The notes under the pieces are model-generated. The model was given only the letters and a program-made list of their open reading frames with translations, was not told where the DNA came from and did not search any database. This document shows, one piece after another, positions 33,034-44,292 of a stretch of DNA of 64,000 nt; position 1 is the first letter of the stretch; every line of letters begins with the position of its first letter. The position numbers and the translations under genes are program-made. This stretch comes from Balanoglossus misakiensis (taxonomy: Eukaryota; Hemichordata). Location: contig CM082582.2 in the NCBI GenBank assembly GCA_040954595.2, positions 1,922,001 to 1,986,000 of the forward strand, read 5' to 3'.

Positions 33034-34399
33034 CTAAAATGAGCTCAAAGGATGGATTATGTTTTTAAATTGTCGTTCACGAGATAAGATTTTTTGTTCA
33101 TCATCACGGAGGGAATCAATACCAAAATATCCTTCGCGTGAGAGACGGCCTCCATCCTCTTCATACAGTCGGACTACCATTTCAACAGAAGGAATCAGAT
33201 CTTCAGGCTAAAGTGCAGTTTGATCATTTGATGTCGCCAACAATGCAGGCACTCGAGATTGGTATAGAAATATCCGCACATAAAAAATATAAATCATACA
33301 TGCTGCAATGGTAATTATTAAACGCAAATAAGTGTCAAGATTGTTTTTGTCAATAATTTGTTATTGCATATCAGCAGCCAGGCGTATATGAGTTCAATTA
33401 TCCCTCACCACTTGTGAACGGCTACCACTTTTCATTACCGGGAATGTTGTTCATGTATTTACAAGTACGAAGACAGGATATGACCCCTGGGTCAAAGGTC
33501 GTTTAAGTGGTGACGCTAATCATGGTAACCTCTACGGATGCCCAGTAACGGAACAAGAGGCCAAATATAAAAAACTGAAATAGCATCTATACAAGCGCCT
33601 GTGGTCTATACATACCTTCTAGAGGATGGTTATTCCATGCCTGCACCATTCGAGTCATTCCGATCGATGCTACGCTACATGCGATGAACGATACGCAGAA
33701 TTTGGTGGCGTCATCATACATATTAATCATCATTTGGTGCTGCATATTTATCAACGCCGTCTTAATTGTATAGTTAAAACGCTGGTTGACTTCGGTCCAC
33801 TGTCTTTCTACTCGCAGGTTTTCTCGGGAGTGACTTCGAATGACCGGTGGGCAGGCCCGGAATGTTCTGTTTTCCCTAAGTAACGATTGAACAAAATTGA
33901 CGAGGCAAAATTCTTTACCATGATCCAATCGTAATACATCCCACAAGCCATATCCCAGTTAAATATTACGATAGATTTTGTATATTGCGATTGGATTTTT
34001 AACCGGCATAGCCACATGTCCAACTATTTTCCGGCTGTAGCCGTCAATAAATATGATGTGTGTTACACCGAACATCACCAGCTTTTCATTCTGGTCGACA
34101 TGTAGCTTGTTTCCGTAATACGAGGCGTGGTAGGGTATCGGATTGGTTTGCCGTACCAGATCCTGTCTGCGACTTTCATGGTAGTCTGGTGCGATTCTCT
34201 TTAGGCTCTCTCCAAGTCTCCGGCGTCCTACATAAATACCCTTCGATGCCAAATACCCCTTCATAGTTTTTAAACCGTATGCCGGCCCTACATCATGAAC
34301 AGCATCCGTTACAACCCGATCCAAATCCTGACCTTGAAGGCGTTTGATATCATGTTGGAGACAGTATCGTCTTACACTTGGTTCAGATATACCATTCAT
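33034..34399 (-). pseudogene. DDE integrase-like gene, interrupted by one in-frame stop
   Basis: Reading the minus strand from 34399, a retroviral-integrase-fold (rve-like) core is visible. It has an N-terminal helical region (SEPSVRRYCLQHDIKR, YVGRRRLGESLKRIAP), then KLHVDQNEKLVMFG with the first Asp, FIDGYSRKIVG, LWDVLRLDHGKEF with the second Asp, and ENLRVERQWTEVNQRF with the Glu. A TAA at 33959-33961 splits it; the frame on both sides is the same, so this is a single nonsense codon rather than a frameshift. The exon can end at 33616 (donor AAG|GTATGT after NNHPLE). A following exon, 33200-33034, continues in phase with LIPSVEMVVRLYEEDGG and ends at TAG. Related integrase-core genes of transposon origin occur in fish and cnidarians. 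The upstream exon and any terminal repeats were not found. The stop could also be a sequencing error or a strain-specific lesion. Confidence 0.7.
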
Positions 34400-36845
34400 T
34401 CAAACCTTTTGGAGATGAACACTTATTTCACGATGATATTTTATAAACCATCTGACATGTAAATTGCAACGTTTGGCTTTATTGTAGGCTATTTTGGTTT
34501 AAGGCAGCGTTCACAAACATCACTGGAGGGGCCATGATAATTAAGAAAAAAACATTGTCGTTTTATTCTAACAACTCCTGGCACCCGCAAACAATTCACG
34601 TGGGCCTACCCACTTCCTTTCCAAAATTATTTAGTTTTAGACGGACTCTGCGCTGTGAAGCATTAAAAATTGACCCAAAGGGGATTAAATATTTACTTTA
34701 ACATGTTCCAGTACGTTTTATCCTTGCTGCAATTTTGTTTTCTGTTTATGTTCGTTTGTTGCGCATTACAATATTTTGCTCATTCCCAATAAAATTGTTT
34801 AGCAGATTTTCTCTACCTTCAATCATTAAATGCAATTTTGTTTTGCTTGATTGTATCAAAGACTCTACGGTCTGTGGTTGTATTGGAGGAGGGTGGTCGT
34901 GATTGTGTTGACCTGTTTATTTTGTATGACCGAATACTATCTATAATCCTCCAGACAGGATTTGATAGCTGACTTCTGCTTGCTTGTTTGCTGTGTGTGA
35001 ACAAATAGGCGTGGTTGTTGTGACGCGTCCTGAATGTGCGGTCAGTCAAGCAAAGACAACACCTCACATCACATCACCTTTGCTCGGAGTGACTTGACAT
35101 TGTGGACGATGACCTGACATTGTCCATCAAGGGGGCAGTTGACCTTGGTGCAGCAAAGACATACATTTAACCTTTGTTGTTGGGGATGGGTTGAAATATG
35201 TTGTTATTGTTGTTGTTCCATATTGCACCGATTGTATGAGTTGATTAGACTCACAGTGTTTCCCCTGCAGTTGTGACTGACATTCAAGCTGTAGTTTTCA
35301 AACTCTTATTCGATTTTGGTGACTTTGGGAAATGCCTCTTGGTTAGACATGGAAACATACCTCCGATGGTGGTCATAACATCATTGCTGTAGTTTTTTTT
35401 CAAACCAGTTGATGTTAATTTGTTAATTTATGTTTTTGTTCTTGTGCGGCATTTATCATCACGGAATACAATAGCTGTGAGTGTATAATTGCAGATTAAT
35501 GCTGATTGATTGAATTCCTTTGTGTCACATGAAATACAGAATACTCGCGTGCTTTGAGGGATTACGTTTATACACATTTCGAATACTTCCGATAATTATC
35601 GCCTTTTAGATGTCCTTTGAAACTTTCTAAATTATCTGATATTTAGAACGTCTCTCGTTAACCCAATTTTCAATTGTGGTAAAATAAAAACGTTTGGTCA
35701 TTCATATATGTATATGTTAGATTTCGTTATTTTCGTTGTAAAGGGGGGGGGGGGGGGCTTCGAATATACGCAAAATAACACTGCGTGTATACTTGTGTAT
35801 TAGTGGGAATGGGAAGCACATGGCTGGTTGACACACGGGGATTGACACCACTATTTGTTCTGTAGAAACCATGGGTGAGGGACTGAGATAATCTTAGCAC
35901 AAATTGGCATTACAGCGTGGCGATTTGAACTTTGACAATTTATTAGTAGCGCTCCAAACTCCATCTATCTTAGACCACAGTCACTCTGTTTCAAATGCTG
36001 TACACGTATATGAGGGACTGTTTTCAAAAAGATACTAAAGAAGGCGATAATTATTGCAAAAGTCCAATATTTTTGAAGGCTCTATTCAAAGTGGGTGAAT
36101 TTACCATTGTAAACCGATATTAATTTATTTCTTGCTTCTACCACACAAATCACACAAACTCAAATGTTTGTACACTATGGTGACAACAGCAATACGGCAT
36201 GGGAACTTTACAGAAGATATGTGAAACATTTCCTATGATCACTGTTCATGTGGGAATGATCGTATTTAGTGATATGATTATTTAGAGTTTATTTTTCGGG
36301 TTAAACAGGCGGGCTGGAGGTGTTGATGCTGCGTGGACTTTGGCATATTCTGGGTGTGGGGTTGGGCTACACTACATGCAACTTGCATGTGAGTGTTCAA
36401 TTAACTGAATGATTGTTGACAGAGCACAACACTGTTTATTTTGAATAGACAGAGCGAAGATTTGGCCGCTACTCAGACTGGAACGTTACGTTAACTGTGA
36501 CGATTGCCAGTTTAAGTAATATCGTCTTCGAGTTTAGTTTACAAATCTGGTCGTGATTGGGTGAATCAGGCGGCCTGGGTGATTACATTTATCATGTGGG
36601 TTGATCTAACGTATATATTTGCTGTAGGCATACTATGTCTGTGATTGTCAATTTATATTATGAAGTGATAAAACAATGACATATAAAGGTGCCATTTAAT
36701 AAAACTAAATTAAAACGTGCGAAAATTACTTCCTATACGGGTACCTTTTTTCTGTGTCACCAATAACAGCACAGCCTTCACCATTCTTAAACTCCATGTA
36801 CCAACTCTGACATCATAGACATACTAGAGCCAAATAAATGTGTAG
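34400..36845. other. Unique intergenic sequence, no gene seen
   Basis: This is AT-rich DNA with a G15 run at 35743-35757. The one longer minus-strand frame (34819-35067) has no recognisable motif. An upstream exon for the integrase-like gene could lie here but was not identified. Confidence 0.35.
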
Positions 36846-36849
36846 TTAA

Positions 36850-37644
36850 GATGGGTCCCTGGGATCTTTTTGCCCGTTGCTATGGGCCTTTATAGGACAT
36901 TACACCCCGATTTGGACTAAGCCGTTTTCAGAGTCTAACAAGGGGCTGGTAACTAGTTGAAAATCTGCACGATTGTGAGCGCGCGCCCCCTGACGCCATT
37001 GATATGCAAATTAGTTAGGTCAAATTTCAAAAGCCTAAGGCTTTTTATTCCGTGACCTCAAAAACGAACTTGATACGTATTCATTAGTTGCTTGAACCAG
37101 GGAAGATCGTGACGGATTTTGTTTTCGAATATTATCGTTGTATCCTACGATTTCAGCATACCCGTACCACACCTGAAAAAGTCATCGATTTTGGGTGTTT
37201 TTGGACGCACTCTTCCACTGGTATCGCTTCTTAGCACGACGAAAACCGAAAAAACGATACGTCACACTATGCGGAAGTGCGTTCTCAACAAGCAGGTCAA
37301 ATTTGGGTGGCCTACGTCGCCTGTGAAAAAAGCCTTAGGGATTTTCGTGAACGGTACAAAATCTCTGTGTACAAAACATTGGATTTTTAGCGTTCGATCC
37401 AGTTACTGTGGTTACAGGACGCGCACGCTATCGCTGACCGCTGCTTTGCCGTATTAGCGTGGCGGCCTATGGCCGGGCGGTAGCTGCCGTAAACATACTC
37501 AGACAGGGGGTGTGCACACAATCGTGCGTATTTTAAACTAGTTACAAGCCCCTTGTCGGACGTTCATAACGGTTTCGATCAAAATTGAGTGTAGTGTCCT
37601 ATAAAGGCCCATAGCAACGAGCAAAAAGATCCCAGGGACCCATC
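36850..37644. mobile_element. 795-bp TTAA-flanked MITE (piggyBac- or Kolobok-like)
   Basis: The ends gatgggtccctgggatcttt and its inverse pair with few mismatches over the outer ~55 bp, through gctatgggcctttataggac. Similarity resumes further in (acaaggggctggtaactagt versus its inverted partner), giving arms of about 150 bp. The element is bounded by TTAA on both sides (36846-36849 and 37645-37648). The 112-codon open frame at 37119-37457 shows no transposase motif. TTAA duplication is typical of piggyBac and Kolobok. Which of the two supplied the transposase cannot be told from this copy. Confidence 0.88.
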
Positions 37645-37752
37645 TTAAAGCGTCGTAATTGATACTGAGATGACCATACAGTACAGCGCCATCTTTGGTA
37701 GCATTTGATAATGCCTAAGGTGTGGAAGGGACATGCGCAGTCGGACCGAATC

Positions 37753-37770
37753 GGGGGGGGGGGGGGGGGG
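37753..37770 (+). repeat. G18 homopolymer
   Basis: Eighteen consecutive G residues lie about 110 bp after the TTAA element. Such runs are length-unstable and may be mis-sized in the assembly. Confidence 0.9.
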
Positions 37771-38143
37771 CAGGGTTCAAATGTAATGTTGTGTATAGTG
37801 TCAGTCGTGCTAGTGACTTCTGTCATGTCTATGAATAAATCTATACGATAGTAGACAACCAGACCAGTGTCCTGTACAATCTCCATTCGGTATTTAGCAT
37901 GTAAATAGGGGAAAAGCGATATCTGGAAAGAGGAGTGATAAAAAAAACAAAATTACAAAACATAATCCCCCTTTACGTCAAACAGCTCTATTTCCTTATT
38001 ATTAGTGTCGAATTATTTCATGTCGCTTGTGATAAGCATTGAGTCAAAGTTCATTGCTGAAACAAATTGTCTGCGAACTGTTGGCATACATGCTTGAAAA
38101 TATTTTTTTTTCTTCTTAATCCATTTTTCTGTACTTGTAACAG

Positions 38144-38353
38144 GCGTCACTGATATCCAGATCGGAGATACCCTTCAGACAAATGGTCGCAAACCACGGC
38201 CTCTTTACGGCAACAGTTGAAGCTAGAAGAGGATTCGCGTTCCAAGTTAAACTCACTCACAGCCCCTCTCGCCGCCTACGCAGACCTATACATGTCATCA
38301 ACTCAACCTACACCGGTGTAACCTTCATGTATCGAGTACTTATCCTTTGCTAA
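38144..38353 (+). CDS. Possible terminal exon of unknown function
   Basis: After a polypyrimidine-like tract and acceptor (gtacttgtaacag), one frame is open for 69 codons to TAA, beginning ASLISRSEIPFRQMVANH and including ATVEARRGFAFQVKLTHS. The base composition is less AT-rich than around it. I do not recognise the peptide. A second open frame at 38358-38540 is nearby. Either could be chance. Confidence 0.22.
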   Translation, partial: ASLISRSEIPFRQMVANHGLFTATVEARRGFAFQVKLTHSPSRRLRRPIHVINSTYTGVTFMYRVLILC

Positions 38354-38727
38354 ACTGTTGAGGGCGCGAAACTGTGCAACATGTAAAGATCCTGGTCTCG
38401 GTTACCCAGACTCCTCTGCTTCATCTGCTGCTCTCCAGAAAAGAGTCTGGGGAAATGCTATAGAACGATTTGTAAAACAAAATGGCCGCAGTCAGGCTTT
38501 CCATCAGCCGCTGATTGGCCGATCTGTCAGTATGACCTGAGTCACTGCAAATCGACTAAACTAAAATGGCGATGCAACATGTAGTAAATGACTCTTGGCA
38601 ATGCTTGAGTTGTTGTCTTGTCACATCAAAAGACTGGTATATACTTGTTGGGTGTTGTGAACATTTTAGTTGAGTTGCAGGTTTTAAGCCGATGTTTTGG
38701 TAAACATTAGGGCTATCTTGTAAATTT
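38354..38727. other. Unique sequence before the 69-bp array
   Basis: It contains an unrecognised 60-codon frame at 38358-38540 and then AT-rich sequence up to the first recognisable repeat, acgaagattcaaaacgctgg near 38730. Confidence 0.3.
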
Positions 38728-40020
38728 TACGAAGATTCAAAACGCTGGCAGAGGGAAAAAGCTGTTAATGGTGGGATGTCTTCTCACACAGGGCTCTACG
38801 AACATTCAAAACTCTGACAGATGGATACAACTGTTAATGGTGGGATTTCTTCTCACACTGGGCTCTACGAAGATTCAAAACGCTGACAGAAGGAAACATC
38901 TGTTAATGGTGGGATTTCTTCTCACACTGGGCTCTACGAACATTCAAAACGCTGACAGAAGGAAACATCTGTTAATGGTGGGATTTCTTCTCACACTGGG
39001 CTCTACGAACATTCAAAACGCTGACAGAAGGAAACAGCTGTTAATGGTGGGATGTCTTCTCACACTGGGCTCTACGAACATACAAAACGCTGACAGAAGG
39101 AAACAGCTGTTAATGGTGGGATTTCTTCTCACACTGGGCTCTACGAAGATTCAAAACGCTGACAGAAGGAAACATCTGTTAATGGAGGGATTTCTTCTCA
39201 CACCGGGCTCAAAGAACATTCAAAACGCTGACAGAAGGAAACAGCTGTTAATGGTGCGATTTCTTCTCACACCGGGCTCTACGAACATTCAAAACGCTGA
39301 CAGAAGGAAACGGCTGTTAATGGTGGGATTTCTTCTCACACTGGGCTCTACGAAGATTAATAAACGCTGACAGAGGGAAACATCTGTTAATGGTGGGATT
39401 TCTTCTCACACCGGGCTCTACGAAGATTCAAAACGCTGACAGAAGGAAACATCTGTTAATGGTGGGATTTCTTCTCACACTGGGCTCTACGAACATTCAA
39501 AACGCTGACAGAAGGAAACATCTGTTAATGGTGGGATTTCTTCTCACACTGGGCTCTACGAACATTCAAAACGCTGACAGAAGGAAACAGCTGTTAATGG
39601 TGGGATGTCTTCTCACACTGGGCTCTACGAACATACAAAACGCTGACAGAAGGAAACAGCTGTTAATGGTGAGATTTCTTCTCACACTGGGCTCTACGAA
39701 CATTCAAAACGGTGACAGAAGGAAACAGCTGTTAATGGTAGGATTTCTTCTCACACTGGGCTCTACGAAGATTAATAAACGCTGACAGAGGGAAACATCT
39801 GTTAATGGTGGGATTTCTTCTCACACCGGGCTCTACGAAGATTCAAAACTGTGACAGAAGGAAACAGCTGTTAATGGTGGGATTTCTTCTCACACCGGGC
39901 TCAAAGAACATTCAAAACGCTGACAGAAGGAAACATCTGTTAATGGTGCGATTTCTTCTCACACCGGGCTCTACGAACATTCAAAACGCTGACAGAAGGA
40001 AACGGCTGTTAATGGTGGGA

Positions 40021-41100
40021 TTTCTTCTCACACTGGGCTCTACGAACATTCAAAACGCTGACAGAGGGAAATATCTGTTAATGGTGGGATTTCTTCTCAC
40101 ACTGGGCTCTACGAAGATTCAAAACGCTGACAGAGGGAAATATCTGTTAATGGTGGGATGTCTTCTCACACTGGCCTCTACGAAGATTCAAACCGCTGAC
40201 AGAGGGAAACGGCTGTTAATGGTGGGATTTCTTCTCACACTGGGCTCTACGAAGATTCAAAACGCTGACAGAAGGAAATGGCTATTAATGGCGGGATTTC
40301 TTCTCACACTGGGCTCTACGAACATTCAAAACGCTGACAGAAGGAAACAGCTGTTAATGGTGGGATTTCTTCTCACACTGGGCTCTACGAAGATTCAAAC
40401 CCCTGACAGAAGGAAACATCTGTTAATGGTGGGATTTCTTCTCACACTGGGCTCTACGAACATTCAAAACGGTGACAAAAGGAAACATCTGTTAATGGTG
40501 GGATTTCTTCTCACACTGGGCTCTACGAAGATTCAAACCGTTGACAGAAGGAAACATCTGTTAATGGTGGGATTTCTTCTCACACTGGGCTCTACGAACA
40601 TTCAAAACGCTGACAGAGGGAAATATCTGTTAATGGTGGGATTTCTTCTCACACTGGGCTCTACGAAGATTCAAAATGCTGACAGAGGGAAATATCTGTT
40701 AATGGTGGGATGTCTTCTCACACTGGCCTCTACGAAGATTCAAACCGCTGACAGAGGGAAACGGCTGTTAATGGTGGGATTTCTTCTCACACTGGGCTCT
40801 ACGAAGATTCAAAACGCTGACAGAAGGAAATGGCTATTAATGGCGGGATTTCTTCTCACACTGGGCTCTACGAACATTCAAAACGCTGACAGAAGGAAAC
40901 AGCTGTTAATGGTGGGATTTCTTCTCACACTGGGCTCTACGAAGATTCAAACCCCTGACAGAAGGAAACATCTGTTAATGGTGGGATTTCTTCTCACACT
41001 GGGCTCTACGAACATTCAAAACGGTGACAAAAGGAAACATCTGTTAATGGTGGGATTTCTTCTCACACTGGGCTCTACGAAGATTCAAACCGTTGACAGA
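40021..41100 (+). repeat. Higher-order repeat of 8 monomers (552 bp) in the 69-bp array
   Basis: The diagnostic variant actggcctctacgaag occurs at about 40173 and 40725, 552 bp (8 x 69) apart. The order of neighbouring variants (gggaaatatctg, aaatggctattaatggc, caaacccctgac, ggtgacaaaagg) is the same in both copies. Confidence 0.85.
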
Positions 41101-44100
41101 AGGAAACATCTGTTAATGGTGGGATTTCTTCTCACACTGGGCTCTACGAAGATTCAATCCGCTGACAGAAGGAAACATATGTTAATGGTGGGATTTCTTC
41201 TCACACTGGGCTCTACGAAGATTCAAAACGGTGACAGAAGGAAACATCTGTTAATGGTGGGATTTCTTCTCACACTGGGCTCTACGAAGATTCAAACCGT
41301 TGACAGAAGGAAACATCTGTTAATGGTGGGATTTCTTCTCACACTGGGCTCTACGAAGATTCAATCCGCTGACAGAAGGAAACATCTGTTAATGGTGGGA
41401 TTTCTTCTCACACTGGGCTCTACGAAGATTCAAACCGTTGACAGAAGGAAACATCTGTTAATGGTGGGATTTCTTCTCACACTGGGCTCTACGAACATTC
41501 AAACCGTTGACAGAAGGAAACATCTGTTAATGGTGGGATTTCTTCTCACACTGGGCTCTACGAAGATTCAAACCGTTGACAGAAGGAAACATCTGTTAAT
41601 GGTGGGATTTCTTCTCACACTGGGCTCTACGAAGATTCAAACCCCTGACAGAAGGAAACATCTGTTAATGGTGGGATTTCTTCTCACACTGGGCTCTACG
41701 AACATTCAAACCGTTGACAGAAGGAAACATCTGTTAATGGTGGGATTTCTTCTCACACTGGGCTCTACGAAGATTCAAACCGTTGACAGAAGGAAACATC
41801 TGTTAATGGTGGGATTTCTTCTCACACTGGGCTCTACGAAGATTCAATCCGCTGACAGAAGGAAACATATGTTAATGGTGGGATTTCTTCTCACACTGGG
41901 CTCTACGAAGATTCAAAACGGTGACAAAAGGAAACATCTGTTAATGGTGGGATTTCTTCTCACACTGGGCTCTACGAAGATTCAAAACGGTGACAAAAGG
42001 AAACATCTGTTAATGGTGGGATTTCTTCTCACACTGGGCTCTACGAAGATTCAAACCGTTGACAGAAGGAAACATCTGTTAATGGTGGGATTTCTTCTCA
42101 CACTGGGCTCTACGAAGATTCAATCCGCTGACAGAAGGAAACATATGTTAATGGTGGGATTTCTTCTCACACTGGGCTCTACGAAGATTCAAACCGTTGA
42201 CAGAAGGAAACATCTGTTAATGGTGGGATTTCTTCTCACACTGGGCTCTACGAAGATTCAAACCCCTGACAGAAGGAAACATCTGTTAATGGTGGGATTT
42301 CTTCTCACACTGGGCTCTACGAAGATTCAAAACGGTGACAAAAGGAAACATCTGTTAATGGTGGGATTTCTTCTCACACTGGGCTCTACGAAGATTCAAA
42401 CCGTTGACAGAAGGAAACATCTGTTAATGGTGGGATTTCTTCTCACACTGGGCTCTACGAAGATTCAATCCGCTGACAGAAGGAAACATATGTTAATGGT
42501 GGGATTTCTTCTCACACTGGGCTCTACGAACATTCAAAACACTGACAGAAGGAAACAGCTGTTAATGGTGGGATTTCTTATCACACTGGGCTCTACAAAG
42601 ATTCAACACGCTGACAGAAGGAAACATCTGTTAATGGTGGGATTTCTTCTCACACTGGGCTCTACGAAGATTCAAAACTGTGACAGAAGGAAACAGCTGT
42701 TAATGGTGGGATTTCTTCTCACACTGGGCTCAAAGAACATTCAAAACGCTGACAGAGGGAAACAGCTGTTAATGGAGGGGATTTCTTCTCACACTGGGCT
42801 CTACGAAGATTCAAAACGCTGACAGAAGGAAACATCTGTTAATGGCGGGATGTCTTCTCACACTGGGCTCTACGAAGATTCAAACCGCTGACAGAAGGAA
42901 ACGGCTGTTAATGGTGGGATTTCTTCTCACACTGGGCTCTACGAACATTCAAAACGCTGACAGAAGGAAACGGCTGTTAATGGCGGGATGTCTTCTCACA
43001 CTGGGCTCTACGAACATTCAAAACGCTGACAGAAGGAAACATCTGTTAATGGTGGGATATCTTCTCACACTGGGCTCTACGAACATTCAAAGCGCTGACA
43101 GAAGGAAACCGCTGTTAATGGAGGGGATTTCTTTTCACACTGGGCTCTACGAACATTCAAACCGCTGACAGAGGGAAACATCTGTTAATGGCGGGATTTC
43201 TTCTCACACCGGGCTTTACGAACATTCAAAACGCTGAAAGTAGGGAAACATCTGTTAATGGCGGGATGTCTTCTCACACTGGGCTCTACGAAGATTCAAA
43301 CCGCTGACAGAAGGAAACATCTGTTAATGGCGGGATGTCTTCTCACACTGGGCTCTACGAACATTCAAAACGCTGACAGAAGGAAACATCTGTTAATGGT
43401 GGGATGTCTTCTCACACTGGGCTCTACGAAGATTCAAACCGCTGACAGAGGGAAACATCTGTTAATGGCGGGATTTCTTCTCACACCGGGCTCTACGAAC
43501 ATTCAAAACGCTGACAGAAGGAAACAGCTGTTAATGGCGGGATGTCTTCTCACACTGGGCTCTACGAAGATTCAAACCGCTGTCAGAGGGAAACATCTGT
43601 TAATGGCGGGATGTCTTCTCACACTGGGCTCTACGAACATTCAAAACGCTGACAGAAGGAAACATCTGTTAATGGCGGGATGTCTTCTCACACTGGGCTC
43701 TACGAACATTCAAAACGCTGAAAGAAGGAAACATCTGTTAATGGCGGGATTTCTTCTCACACCGGGCTCTACGAACATTCAAACCGCTGACAGAGGGAAA
43801 CATCTGTTAATGGTGGGATGTCTTCTCACACTGGGCTCTACGAAGATTCAAAACGCTGACAGAAGGAAACATCTGTTAATGGCGGGATTTCTTCTCACAC
43901 CGGGCTCTACGAACATTCAAAACGCTGACAGAGGGAAACATCTGTTAATGGCGGGATGTCTTCTCACACCGGGCTCTACGAACATTCAAAACGCTGACAG
44001 AGGGAAACGGCTGTTAATGGCGGGATGTCTTCTCACACCGGGCTCTACGAACATTCAAAACGCTGACAGAGGGAAACGGCTGTTAATGGCGGGATTTCTT

Positions 44101-44292
44101 CTCACACCGGGCTCTACGAACATTCAAAACGATGACAGAGGGAAACATCTGTTAATGGCGGGATTTCTTCTCACACTGGGCTCTACGAAGATTCAAAACG
44201 CTGACAGAGGGAAATATCTGTTAATGGTGTGATGTCTTCTCACACTGGGCTCTACGAAGATTCAAACCGCTGACAGAGGGCAACGGCTGTTA

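Noticed and set aside
37119-37457. Protein encoded by the TTAA element
   Set aside because: The 112-codon frame includes part of the inverted-end region, and no transposase motif is visible.
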